From Leucobacter sp. cx-328 (lineage in GTDB: Bacteria > Actinomycetota > Actinomycetes > Actinomycetales > Microbacteriaceae): a stretch of 64,000 nt of DNA. The DNA lies in contig NZ_JACVMX010000003.1 of assembly GCF_014530035.1 (NCBI RefSeq), forward strand, positions 186,001-250,000. The letters are read 5' to 3'. The notes below the pieces were generated by a model, which was given only the letters and a program-made list of their open reading frames with translations, searched no databases and was not told where the DNA came from. Positions within the stretch are counted from its first letter, which is position 1. Each line of letters begins with the position of its first letter. The position numbers and the translations under genes are program-made. Below, one piece after another: positions 34,756 to 42,836 of the stretch.

Positions 34756-37614
34756 ATGAAGAAGCCCATGAAGATTGCCAGCACTGCACTCATTGCCGCG
34801 GTTGGCCTGTCTGCGCTCCCTTCACAAGCGTTTGCCACCCCAGCGCCCCGGCTGGAAGCAAACGCATCACAGCAGCCCACCCTTGCTGAACTACAGCAAC
34901 GCGTCGCTGAAGCAGCGGCAGTCGTGGCCGCAGCTGAGGAAGAAGTCTCGCGTGCTTCAACGGCAGTTGATCTCGTGCGGAAAACGCACGACACAGCCCT
35001 AGCCGACCTCGCTGCAGCTGAAGCGGCGCTTCGTGAGGTGAATGACGAAGCGGCCATCACCGATGCCACGAACACCGTTGCAGCAGCCGCAGCCAAGCTC
35101 GCTGCAGCCAAGGACGCTGAGAAGCAAGCAGCTGCGGATTTGCAGGCCCAAATCTCGGTGCATGAGGAGTCTCAGGCAGCCCTTTCCCAGGCTGCAATTG
35201 CGCTAGAGACAGCCGAAGCAGACGCCGCGGCAAAGCAGACGCAGGCAGATTCACACGACTACGCAGCGCTCGCGACTGCCACGCAGGCCGCAACGCAGGC
35301 GGAAGCAGACGCGACAACCGCCCACACCGCAGCGACTGAGACCCTCAAGGCGAAGCAAGCCGAGGCCCTCGCAGCGAAGAACGCCCTCGAGAAGGCAGAA
35401 AAGGATGCGGCCGACGCCACAGATCCTGACAAGTATGCGCAGGCGGAGGCTGCCGTTGCAGCCGCCAACAAGGCGCTACAGGAAGCCAATGCAACCCTTT
35501 CTGATGCGAAGAACGTTCACCAAGCAGCGACCACAGCACACACGGATGCCAAGGACGCGCGAGACACCGCTGTCGCCAATGAGGCCGCGAGCCAGGCCGA
35601 GGTCGATCGATTGAAGACCGCCGTAGAAACGTCAAGCACCGCAGTTGCAAGCGCCACGACTGAGCAAGCGGCAGCCGCAACGGCAAAGGAAGCAGCTCAC
35701 ACTCAGAAGACCACTGCCGATTCCGCTGATGCAACGGCTCAGCAGGAGAAAGCCGCAGCGGCGACCGCCTTGGGCACCGCGCAGCAGCAGAGCGACGCCG
35801 CCGAAAGTGCTCGACTCACGGCCGTGGCAGAGGAAGCTCGACTCAAGGCACTCGCCGAGGAAGCCGATCGCCTGCTTCCCATGGGAGCCGCCGGATACTT
35901 CGAAAATCGTGGTGCCACTGATGCGCTGAGAGTGTTGACTGATTCCACGTTTACCCTCAACCAAAGCTACGTAAAAGTCGGCAATGACAATAGCGCCACG
36001 AGCCTCGACAATTTCAAGCAGTCCCTCGAGTATCTCAAGGAGGCGAACAGCATCCGACAGCTTCGCGGGGTGCCCACCGTCAACGTTTCTGACGCTTACA
36101 TGGCTATCGCTATGGCGAATGCTGACTACGCAGCCACCGAAGGCAAGGCAGTCATGCAGTTCTCTAACTATGGAACCGAGAACCTTGCCTTCGGCAGCGG
36201 TTCACCCTTTAACGAGTGGTACTACGACGCGCAGGATGGCGCCATTCCGAAAACCATCTTGTTACAGCAGGACCTTCGTTTCATGGGGTTCGCGATCTCT
36301 GGGCTTGGTCCACAACCTGCAAACGTCAATACCTTCTACACGACAGATTCGGTGACCAACCACACTGGTGCGCCGGTCACCTCTCGAACAACTGCACCGT
36401 TTACCGTCGAGGACTACGAGGAAGACCTCGACTCTTACATCTACGATCAGATCTGGGCGGGCGTCCGGCACGAAGAGGCCGCTGACGCACTCATGCTCGC
36501 CACGCAAGCGGCAACGGCTGCCGCAAGCGAGCTCACTGCTGCAAAAAAGCGCAATACAGATGCGATCGCAGCTGCTGAGCTGACCGCAAGCGCCAAGCAA
36601 ACAGCCGATGAAGCTTTCAACTCAGCTGCGGCGGCGCTCACAGACGCAGACGATGCGCTCGCTGCAGCACAGTCAGCGCACACTCAGAACACCACCGACC
36701 TGGCAACGGCCGAGGCAGAACTCGAAGATAACCAGGCGCTCGCAGCGACTGCGATCGAAGCAGAGAAGTCCGCAGCCGCTCACCTCGCGAGCGCAAATAC
36801 GGCCGTCACAGACGCTGAAGCTGCTGTCGTTGCTGCACAGCAGAAAAAGACTGCGGCCGACGCCGCACTCGCTGCGCTCGACAATGCCCTCGAAAACCTT
36901 CAGCAGGCTCAGGATGCATCTGATGCCGCCCAGCAGGCGGAAGAACTCGCACAAGACGCGGTCGACACTGCACTCGTAAGTCTGAACGACGCCCGTGCGA
37001 CACGCGAGACCGCGGAGGCGGCAGAAGCGGGTGCACTGGCGGATCTCGCAGCCGCGGAAGCAGCCAAGGAAACACTGCTTGCGGCCCAAGGCACACATCG
37101 CGATGCCGTTGCTGCGGAGGCAGCTGCGAACGAAAAACGGAATGAGCTCAAGGCCGCAGCTGACGGAGCAAGTGCATCAGTAACATCTGCTCAAGAAGCA
37201 CATGACTCTGCAGTCGACACACTCGATCGTTTGCTCGCAGCCGTAGCTGAGGCAGAAGAAAAGGTGGCGGAAGCGCGGGCCGCGCTCGACAAGGCGGCTG
37301 ATGCGCTCGATGCTGCCGAGCAGGAGCTGGCCGCCGCGAACCAGGCACTGAAGGATGCGCGCGAGGCTTACGATCGTGCGCTTGCAGCACTCGAAGCTTT
37401 CGAAGAGGGCTCCGTAACTCCCAAGGACCCCGCCGTTGACGATCTCATGACGAATGGCACGGGAACCGCAGGTAAGCCCACACTCGCCAATACTGGCAGC
37501 GCGGCAACCCTGAGTATCGCGATTGGTGCAGCATCAGCACTCGCCCTTGCGGGCGCTGGTGTGACGCTCGCCACACGCCGCCGATCCACGCTTCGCTCAG
37601 TGCCCAGCGAATAG
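34756..37614 (+). CDS. LANTG-anchored surface protein with CAP-like domain between two coiled coils
   Basis: A 952-residue Ala/Glu/Thr-rich secreted protein. ATG 34756 has AAGGA at 34741; an upstream ATG is possible. Residues 1-27 form a signal peptide with predicted cleavage after AFA. Two long Ala-rich coiled coils (about 35-370 and 575-890, many AEAA/EAAL heptads) flank a globular domain at about 375-570. That domain contains the SDAYMAIAMANADYAATEGK, YGTENLAFGSGSPFNEWYYD and IPKTILLQQDLRFMGFAISG segments, resembling the CAP/SCP-like domain of Gram-positive surface proteins. At 910-914 LANTG is a sortase motif (class E-like LAXTG), followed by a hydrophobic helix and an RRRSTLR tail. It may be an adhesin or cell-wall spacer. 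Confidence 0.85.
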   Translation: MKKPMKIASTALIAAVGLSALPSQAFATPAPRLEANASQQPTLAELQQRVAEAAAVVAAAEEEVSRASTAVDLVRKTHDTALADLAAAEAALREVNDEAAITDATNTVAAAAAKLAAAKDAEKQAAADLQAQISVHEESQAALSQAAIALETAEADAAAKQTQADSHDYAALATATQAATQAEADATTAHTAATETLKAKQAEALAAKNALEKAEKDAADATDPDKYAQAEAAVAAANKALQEANATLSDAKNVHQAATTAHTDAKDARDTAVANEAASQAEVDRLKTAVETSSTAVASATTEQAAAATAKEAAHTQKTTADSADATAQQEKAAAATALGTAQQQSDAAESARLTAVAEEARLKALAEEADRLLPMGAAGYFENRGATDALRVLTDSTFTLNQSYVKVGNDNSATSLDNFKQSLEYLKEANSIRQLRGVPTVNVSDAYMAIAMANADYAATEGKAVMQFSNYGTENLAFGSGSPFNEWYYDAQDGAIPKTILLQQDLRFMGFAISGLGPQPANVNTFYTTDSVTNHTGAPVTSRTTAPFTVEDYEEDLDSYIYDQIWAGVRHEEAADALMLATQAATAAASELTAAKKRNTDAIAAAELTASAKQTADEAFNSAAAALTDADDALAAAQSAHTQNTTDLATAEAELEDNQALAATAIEAEKSAAAHLASANTAVTDAEAAVVAAQQKKTAADAALAALDNALENLQQAQDASDAAQQAEELAQDAVDTALVSLNDARATRETAEAAEAGALADLAAAEAAKETLLAAQGTHRDAVAAEAAANEKRNELKAAADGASASVTSAQEAHDSAVDTLDRLLAAVAEAEEKVAEARAALDKAADALDAAEQELAAANQALKDAREAYDRALAALEAFEEGSVTPKDPAVDDLMTNGTGTAGKPTLANTGSAATLSIAIGAASALALAGAGVTLATRRRSTLRSVPSE

Positions 37615-37623
37615 GCTCAACCT

Positions 37624-38064
37624 ATGTCAATGAACTTTGCGCTCGGTTTCGCGCCAGACACGACCGTCCCATCGACCACCGACACCGTGAGTTTCAACGA
37701 GGCCGCAAGCAGCATGTCTGGCCAGCCCGCCGCAGCCCAGTACGGGCCGCACACGCTCCTCATTGATCCGACGATGCAGATGCTCGAGTACAGCCTTCCG
37801 GGGATCCCTGACGCGTTGCTCGTCACGCTCGCGGGCGTTGCCGACACCTACGTCGTGCAGGCGTTCGGTAATCCCGGTCGCCTCCGCGTGTTCAGCGAAG
37901 GTGCAGTCATCGAGGAACAGGGCGATCCACTCCCGACCGAATCCATTCTGAGCATGGGCGCGGATCCTGAAGACGCACACCTCGACTTCTTCTGCCAGGC
38001 TGCTGGCATCACCCCAGAAGCACTGTTTGCACTGCGCTGGTCACCTCTGACCGCGCAGGGCTGA
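37624..38064 (+). CDS. Hypothetical protein
   Basis: A 146-residue soluble protein, nine bases after the surface protein stop. It has no signal peptide or membrane helix. An acidic, hydrophobic mix (PHTLLIDPTMQMLEYSLPGI, DTYVVQAFGNPGRLRVFSEG) suggests a small globular fold. The ending GITPEALFALRWSPLTAQ faintly recalls DUF6461-type proteins, but I would not assign it. The start is uncertain between ATG 37624 and the ATG six bases later. It may share a transcript with the surface protein, although their products are not obviously related. Confidence 0.6.
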   Translation: MSMNFALGFAPDTTVPSTTDTVSFNEAASSMSGQPAAAQYGPHTLLIDPTMQMLEYSLPGIPDALLVTLAGVADTYVVQAFGNPGRLRVFSEGAVIEEQGDPLPTESILSMGADPEDAHLDFFCQAAGITPEALFALRWSPLTAQG

Positions 38065-38093
38065 TCCGCCGCTGTCTCGTGCAGCGAGTGCGG

Positions 38094-38923
38094 CTAGCCG
38101 CAGGCCCAATCGAAGGTGTCTGACTCGAGGTCGATCTGGGCGTTGCCGTCTCCGCCGAAGTTGAGGCCGACGATCTCTTCAAGTTCGAGGTACCACGGGG
38201 TCAGCCCCTCAGGAAGCCCCTGCACAGGGAACGTCGTTCCGCCGAGGTGGCTCATGCCCAGCAGCGGTTCTGCCCAAGGCTGGATTTCTGACTGCGCGTC
38301 AAACGGGTTCGTATACCCAGCCGTCGCGGGTTCAGAGTCAAAGAACTCCTGCGGGATGATTCCGGCATTCGGGTCAGTGCGCGGGACCAGCCATACGTCC
38401 GAGCGCGGATCACGTTCGTCCCAGGCGTTGCAGCCTTCGCTCTCATCGATCCACGAACCCGCAGCTCGCAGGTCAGCGTGGGGTCCGGTTGGCCCGGCAG
38501 CGAGCTCTTCTGCGGTGAGCCAGAGCAGCGCGAATTCACCGTCGATGAGATCGCGCCTGCGATGCAACGCGGGATGCTCGATCGCGGCCGCGAGGTCACG
38601 GAGGAATGGATCCGCCGATGACGCGTCGCCCTGGACTGGTTCTGGAGCAAACTGCCCCTCCCCCGCGAAGAATGAAATCGCCGGGTACTGCTCGCCCTTG
38701 CGGCGATACTCAGCCGGGAGCACCAGCGTGATGGCGTGCATCATCGGGAGTCCGGTGGCGGTGCTGCGGGGCCAATGCTGCCACGCGATTCCTGGCCCTT
38801 CGTGGCCAACCATCCCGACGGAGCGTAGGTGGGCGTCGCGAAGGCTGCAGGGTCTCCGGGCCTGGGCGCGACGCCATTGCCCGAGGCGAAAAGCAGATTC
38901 CAAGCAGTGTGCGGAGAGGTCAT
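38094..38923 (-). pseudogene. DUF1963-like protein with a frameshift near the N-terminus
   Basis: The C-terminal 235 or so residues run in one frame to a TAG at 38094, with GIAWQHWPRSTATGLPMMHA, ISFFAGEGQFAPEPV and NFGGDGNAQIDLESDTFDWA, resembling YwqG/DUF1963-type proteins. Upstream, that frame becomes Arg/Gln-rich (RRAQARRPCSLRDAHLRS) and implausible. The normal N-terminus instead lies in another frame from ATG 38923: MTSPHTAWNLLFASGNGVAP, then RPGDPAAFATPTYAPSGWLA. The two frames meet at about 38800, so a one- or two-base indel breaks the gene. It is either a pseudogene or a base-calling error. Confidence 0.65.
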
Positions 38924-38988
38924 AGGCACATCGTAGCTACCGATGCAGCGACATCAGCGTTGAATCACCTACGAATATCACGGCGGGG

Positions 38989-39591
38989 TTACTCGAACGA
39001 GAACTCGACCTTTGCGGTTGGGTCAACGCTCATCACGATGTTCGTGTAAAAGGTGCGCGCCTGCGACTTCAGGATGTCGAGGTTCTTGGCGACGTAGGCG
39101 TCCTCATTCTCGGCACTGAGAATTCGGTTCGTCATTTCGCTCTGGTTTATCTCGCCCGCGGTACCGCTCAAAATCCCGCCGACCTCAAGCATGTCGTCGA
39201 ATTTCACGTCACCGTTGCCGACGAAGATGAACTTCGGAATCGCGATGTGGTACTTGTTCTCGTCGACCTCTGAGATGCGCACCTTGCCGCCGTCGATGCC
39301 GAGCTTTGCGGTGAAAGAATACGGCAGGAACGCCTTCTTACCGCTGCCGGGCACCGACAGACCCCAGATTTCGCCGTGTGAATCGGTCTGCTCAAGGCCC
39401 TGGATGCCGAGGCTCATCAGAACGACCTGATCTTCTCGCTGGACCGACATGACCACCTGAGAACTGCGACTCTCGGTGATTGTGGTTGGGGTCATGAAAC
39501 TGCTTTTTGCAAATGCCAAGGTCCCGAACATAGTCAGTCCGACAAGGCCGGCAAGCCCAAGCAGGATTAACACCACACGAAGAGTCTTCAC
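38989..39591 (-). CDS. Membrane-anchored hypothetical protein
   Basis: A 200-residue protein from GTG 39591. An N-terminal hydrophobic helix (TLRVVLILLGLAGLVGLTMF) anchors a soluble extracytoplasmic domain with TTITESRSSQVVMSVQREDQ, DGGKVRISEVDENKYHIAIP and ILKSQARTFYTNIVMSVDPT. The arrangement loosely recalls DUF4230-like proteins, but I am not sure. The frame continues upstream to 39837, which would overlap the divergent SDR gene, so the longer form is unlikely. Confidence 0.65.
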   Translation of the reverse strand: MKTLRVVLILLGLAGLVGLTMFGTLAFAKSSFMTPTTITESRSSQVVMSVQREDQVVLMSLGIQGLEQTDSHGEIWGLSVPGSGKKAFLPYSFTAKLGIDGGKVRISEVDENKYHIAIPKFIFVGNGDVKFDDMLEVGGILSGTAGEINQSEMTNRILSAENEDAYVAKNLDILKSQARTFYTNIVMSVDPTAKVEFSFE

Positions 39592-39691
39592 ACACAGCAG
39601 ATTAACAGCACATCCAGTTGTCGCTTCGAGCCTCACCCTCAGTTGCGTTTTCACAGACACCACTTCTCGTTCGTCTGCCACACTCGAGAAC

Positions 39692-40390
39692 ATGAGCATC
39701 ATGGTGGTGGGCGGCAGTAAGGGTCTCGGTCGAGCAATTGTGGAAGCGCTGCGTTCAGACGGCAACACGGTGATAGGAGTCTCACGAAGCGCGCCGATCG
39801 ACTTGGAAGGCCCCTGGATCACCGCCGATTTCTCCATCCCAGAGGCCGCGGTCGCAACAATGGCGGATCAGTGCCCCACAGACCTAGACACCCTCATCTG
39901 GAACTTGGGCATCTGGGAACCCACCGCATTCACCGACGCATACCGTTTCGACGCTGTTCCGGACGCGGTGACGACCGAGCTCATCGCAACGAACGTGACG
40001 GCACCTATCCTCGCGCTGCGAGCACTCATATCGACATTGCTCGAGAGTGACGCGCCCCGCGTGATCCTCACAGGCTCGACCTCCGCGCTTCGCCAAAGCG
40101 GTCGCCCGGAGGTTGCGTTTGGTGCAAGTAAGACCGCGCTGAATGGGATCGCGGACGCGCTGCGCGAAGGCTACCGCGATGAGGGGCTGCGTGTCACCAC
40201 ACTGCAGCTCGGCGACCTCAACACCGAGGACGGCCTCGAAGTCACCGTTGAGGAGGCTGCACTTCGCGGAAACGGGACCCTGATCCCTGTCCACGATGTT
40301 GTTGAGATGATCCGCGCACTGCTCTCGTTGTCTTCGGCCTCCTTCGTTCGCGAGATCGTAATGCCCGCGGTGCGCGATCCACGGTTCTGA
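39692..40390 (+). CDS. Short-chain dehydrogenase/reductase (SDR) family protein
   Basis: A 232-residue SDR from ATG 39692. The Rossmann start MSIMVVGGSKGLGRAIVEAL carries the T/S-G-x-x-x-G-x-G pattern as GGSKGLG. The later RVILTGSTSALRQSGRPEVA region contains the catalytic Ser, and the usual Tyr-x-x-x-Lys is replaced by F-G-A-S-K (VAFGASKTALNGIADALREG). Loss of the Tyr suggests altered or lost activity, unless another residue substitutes. The substrate is unknown. Confidence 0.82.
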   Translation: MSIMVVGGSKGLGRAIVEALRSDGNTVIGVSRSAPIDLEGPWITADFSIPEAAVATMADQCPTDLDTLIWNLGIWEPTAFTDAYRFDAVPDAVTTELIATNVTAPILALRALISTLLESDAPRVILTGSTSALRQSGRPEVAFGASKTALNGIADALREGYRDEGLRVTTLQLGDLNTEDGLEVTVEEAALRGNGTLIPVHDVVEMIRALLSLSSASFVREIVMPAVRDPRF

Positions 40391-40718
40391 GTAGCCAAAT
40401 CGGATCAGGCTCCGAGGAGCCATTGCCACGCGAGAATTGAGCAGCCTCGGGTCGAAATCATGAGATTCCTGCTTACTTCGCTCGGCGCCCCGCGTGCGTC
40501 TTCACGTCCTTCGGAAACATGAATTCCGTCGAAGACACCTTCTTCAACTGGAATATCGACGCCACGTTTGCGCGCATCAGGCCGCTGTACGTCGCGAGCG
40601 GGATCGGATTCGCAGTCGGCGTGGACTCGGTAATTGCAGGCCTACTGATTTTTCGCAAAAGGCGGGCAAGTACCTCTAGCACTTCAACGGACACGTTGAA
40701 CAGGCCAACTGAGGGGAT
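40391..40718. other. Intergenic region, weakly coding
   Basis: About 330 bases between the SDR stop and the SAP-domain gene stop. It contains only the doubtful small membrane frame recorded at 40519-40737. I see no RNA gene, hairpin or operator here. Confidence 0.4.
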
Positions 40719-40737
40719 CTACACCTTTCCGCGCTGA
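40519..40737 (+). CDS. Possible small membrane protein
   Basis: A 72-residue frame from ATG 40519 with one hydrophobic stretch (VASGIGFAVGVDSVIAGLLI) followed by the positive-inside motif FRKRR and a polar tail. The pattern would suit a single-span membrane protein. There is no convincing ribosome-binding site, and the last bases overlap the opposite-strand SAP-domain gene by 19 bases. It may be a remnant or a chance frame. Confidence 0.3.
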   Translation: MNSVEDTFFNWNIDATFARIRPLYVASGIGFAVGVDSVIAGLLIFRKRRASTSSTSTDTLNRPTEGIYTFPR

Positions 40738-41276
40738 TCTCTCGGTCGGGAGCGGTACTCTTGCCACGCTCTAAGAAGTTCTGATCGCGCGCCTGCGGGA
40801 TTCGCCTCATGCCACGCTCGGGTAAAGCGGTTGTACTCGAACTGCGAGTCAATGGGCCTCGCCCCTTGACCGCGCGTCGCAATGTAGTGCTCGAGCGCAT
40901 TTCCTAGGGTCTGCGTGCCATCCACCCCGGCGAAAAAGGCACGCATCTCACCGTCGAACCCGAAGGACGGACCCACCTGGTCAACGAACCATGCCCTGAC
41001 GATCTGGCTGCACCGCTGCCCTACGGGGATTACCGTTGCGGCCGTAAGTGGCCCTGCAAGCTGCTGCCCAGCATTTCGAGGTGCCCGCTGCGGCTCCACG
41101 AATGCGTTACCGTCGAGCTTCGCAGCTATGCGCTGCGCGAGTAGCTCCTTCCCGCCCGTTGCGCGAATGCCCAAACGCCTAGCGAAGTCGGAGAGCTCGT
41201 CTTTAAGCCAGTACCAACGCAGCAGTTCGAAACCCGTCAGGCTGTCCGTCAGATCAGGGCGCTTCTCTTCAGTCAC
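40719..41276 (-). CDS. SAP-domain and DUF6434 protein
   Basis: A 185-residue protein from GTG 41276. Residues 10-55 form a SAP-like motif (ELLRWYWLKDELSDFARRLG, then TGGKELLAQRIAAKLDG), which in other proteins binds DNA or RNA. The C-terminus has GQRCSQIVRAWFVDQVGPSF, GEMRAFFAGVDGTQTL and QFEYNRFTRAWHEANPAG, matching DUF6434 proteins. Nucleic acid binding is an inference from the SAP motif. The frame is open upstream to 41471, but that stretch is Arg-rich and overlaps the mutM fragment. I have no evidence for an operon partner. Confidence 0.75.
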   Translation of the reverse strand: MTEEKRPDLTDSLTGFELLRWYWLKDELSDFARRLGIRATGGKELLAQRIAAKLDGNAFVEPQRAPRNAGQQLAGPLTAATVIPVGQRCSQIVRAWFVDQVGPSFGFDGEMRAFFAGVDGTQTLGNALEHYIATRGQGARPIDSQFEYNRFTRAWHEANPAGARSELLRAWQEYRSRPRDQRGKV

Positions 41277-41349
41277 GCGACAACACTCTACCGGCGCAAC
41301 GTCGATGCCCGACTGTCGTGTGACACGTCGAAGGAAGGCATCGCGCCAG

Positions 41350-41526
41350 TCAGATACTCGGTGCAGCGACTCGACGCTGACGCCTCGGGCAGTAGTGCGA
41401 CGAACGCCCACCAAACGGCACGCGCTTGATTGGGTCACCACAGCGCGGGCACGCCTCTCCCCCGCGGCCATACGCGTTCAACGAATGTGCGAAGTACCCT
41501 CCACTACAGCAGTAATAGACGTTCAC
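41350..41526 (-). pseudogene. mutM: Orphan C-terminal zinc-finger fragment of MutM (Fpg)
   Basis: A short minus-strand stretch encodes the H2TH-proximal and zinc-finger end of a formamidopyrimidine-DNA glycosylase: [40 protein letters not shown]. Over 41 aligned residues about 30 match the C-terminus of the intact MutM at 53095-54117 in this window. The last zinc ligand is lost (CPRR in place of CPRC) and nothing upstream encodes the catalytic N-terminus, so it cannot be functional. It is on the same strand as the true mutM. Confidence 0.85.
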
Positions 41527-41545
41527 CCTGCTCAATTTGTCCAAG

Positions 41546-41866
41546 TCAGCGGCGGGTACCTGAATTGAGAAGCACCGCGAGGCGAGCTTTTTGGTCTTCG
41601 GTGAACGGAGGTGCTGCTGACCTGAGCGCCGCGACGTAGCGGTCCTGTTCTTCCGTAGAGAAGACAGCATCCAATTCTTCTACCTTGATCAGGTGTTTCC
41701 TTACGTGACGGCCGTCGCGCCCAGCCACGACGATCAGCTCGGACTGCAGCGCTCCCTTCTTGATGAGGTTGTAGATCGTGTTGCGACTGCACTCGTGCCG
41801 CTCGGCGGCCGCACGAATGTCGAGTCGGCTCTCACAGCCACCAGATCCCCTTTCCGTTTGATTCAT
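41546..41866 (-). CDS. HTH excisionase-like DNA-binding protein (paralog A)
   Basis: A 106-residue protein from ATG 41866 with AGGAAG nine bases upstream. The N-terminal half has a helix-turn-helix ([20 protein letters not shown]) and a wing with [20 protein letters not shown]. The C-terminal half is a helical tail ([20 protein letters not shown]). It is clearly paralogous to the neighbouring gene at 41979-42281: both carry an A-A-E-R HTH, I-Y-x-L-I, GRDGR-x-V-x-KH-x-I-x-V and an LDA tail. This fold is common in excisionases and AlpA-like regulators of mobile elements. Confidence 0.8.
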   Translation of the reverse strand: MNQTERGSGGCESRLDIRAAAERHECSRNTIYNLIKKGALQSELIVVAGRDGRHVRKHLIKVEELDAVFSTEEQDRYVAALRSAAPPFTEDQKARLAVLLNSGTRR

Positions 41867-41978
41867 GGGCTTCTTCCTAAGCCTCAGATCGCTCGAGCGC
41901 TGTCCAAGCAAGCTGAAAGCCAAGAGTCCTGTCCAACCAATATGAATGTAGGTAGGAATCGAAAGGTTCGGTGCGCCT

Positions 41979-42281
41979 CTACCATCGCTGTCCCCCACGC
42001 CAGAGTGCGTGCCGAATGCGATAGATCTGCGTCTCGGTAAGCGGCGTCACGGCAGCTCGAATCGCGGCAACATGCTCTTCGAGGCGTCGGCGTTGATCGA
42101 TCGCGTCGAGATCCTGAACACGGATCATGTGCTTGAGCACGTAGCGGCCATCTCGTCCGAGCGCGCGAACCTTTTCCGACGGAAGCTGCCCCGTCCGGAT
42201 CAGGAGATAGATGGCTTGGGTGGGCCGCCCCAGCCTCTCTGCGGCGGAGGGAATATCCATCCGCTCGTCCGCTTGTTCCAT
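41979..42281 (-). CDS. HTH excisionase-like DNA-binding protein (paralog B)
   Basis: A 100-residue protein from ATG 42281 with AAGGGTGGAG just upstream. The helix-turn-helix is MDIPSAAERLGRPTQAIYLL followed by the wing GRDGRYVLKHMIRVQDLDAI; the tail is LEEHVAAIRAAVTPLTETQI. It is the sister of the gene at 41546-41866, on the same strand, 112 bases upstream of it. Its start lies about 50 bases from the C-box-like inverted repeat at 42334, so it may be divergently co-regulated with the small XRE gene. Confidence 0.8.
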   Translation of the reverse strand: MEQADERMDIPSAAERLGRPTQAIYLLIRTGQLPSEKVRALGRDGRYVLKHMIRVQDLDAIDQRRRLEEHVAAIRAAVTPLTETQIYRIRHALWRGGQRW

Positions 42282-42333
42282 TGACTCCACCCTTCTCAAC
42301 ACCGTTGTCGAGAACTTGGCGTCGCCACGCACA

Positions 42334-42369
42334 AGTGTGACTCATAGTCCGTGGATTATGAGTCACACT
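42334..42369. promoter_or_regulatory. C-box-like operator (13-bp inverted repeat)
   Basis: A perfect inverted repeat, AGTGTGACTCATA and TATGAGTCACACT, with a ten-base spacer. It contains two half-sites, GACTCATAGTC at 42339-42349 and GATTATGAGTC at 42354-42364, that fit the GACT-N3-AGTC pattern of restriction-modification controller (C) proteins. The left part TGTGACT-C-ATAGTCCGTG closely resembles the operator I recall for C.Esp1396I. It lies 17 bases before the XRE gene start and about 50 before the divergent HTH gene. Confidence 0.85.
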
Positions 42370-42386
42370 CGCTTCATCGTTGAAGG

Positions 42387-42611
42387 ATGCCTACCCCTGC
42401 GCATCGAGTTGCCTTCGGCGATCAACTGCGCAGAATGAGCCAGGAGCACGGCTGGGCATCGCAAGAAGCCTTTGCACATCACGCGGGACTCGACAGGACT
42501 TACATCAGCTCGATCGAGCGCGGCCGCCGGAACCCGACGCTGGACGTAATCGTGAAGCTGGCGCACGCGTTAGAGGGCCGGCCGGCGGACCTGCTTGCGA
42601 CTGTTGAGTAG
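42387..42611 (+). CDS. Small XRE regulator, R-M controller (C protein)-like
   Basis: A 74-residue protein consisting of one XRE helix-turn-helix: FGDQLRRMSQEHGWASQEAF, then AGLDRTYISSIERGRRNPTL. The LDRTYIS-x-IER-x-x-RN-x-T motif and length match controller proteins of restriction-modification systems, which bind C-boxes, activate their own promoter and later repress it. The operator-like inverted repeat just upstream fits autoregulation. No restriction enzyme or methyltransferase gene is adjacent; the next intact gene is the SIR2-domain gene 313 bases downstream. The ATG is directly preceded by GAAGG, too close to be an SD, so the mRNA may be leaderless. Confidence 0.85.
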   Translation: MPTPAHRVAFGDQLRRMSQEHGWASQEAFAHHAGLDRTYISSIERGRRNPTLDVIVKLAHALEGRPADLLATVE

Positions 42612-42617
42612 CGAGTA

Positions 42618-42764
42618 GTGCCCAGCATTCCTGAGATCGAGGACCTCGTACACCGTGTGCGTGCAGCGGTCCACACAATCGACTCGGAACCGAGCCGCAA
42701 CTTCAAGACGCTCTTCCCGGGGATGTGGTGCGAATACGCATCCATCGTCATCTCTAGACCCTAG
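42618..42764 (+). pseudogene. Short remnant frame downstream of the controller gene
   Basis: From GTG 42618 a 48-codon frame (IPEIEDLVHRVRAAVHTIDS, then EPSRNFKTLFPGMWCEYASI) ends at a TAG at 42762. The F-P-x-G/M-x-C-x-x-A-S motif recalls the start of a larger cysteine-containing family of unknown role, so this may be a truncated gene. It begins seven bases after the controller stop, suggesting it was once co-transcribed. Whether it is expressed is unknown. Confidence 0.4.
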
Positions 42765-42836
42765 AGCGGGATGGTTCGACCTCATGGAATTTCGTCTATG
42801 CGGGCCTCTTCGCCCCCAAGCGGGCGTGCATAGATC

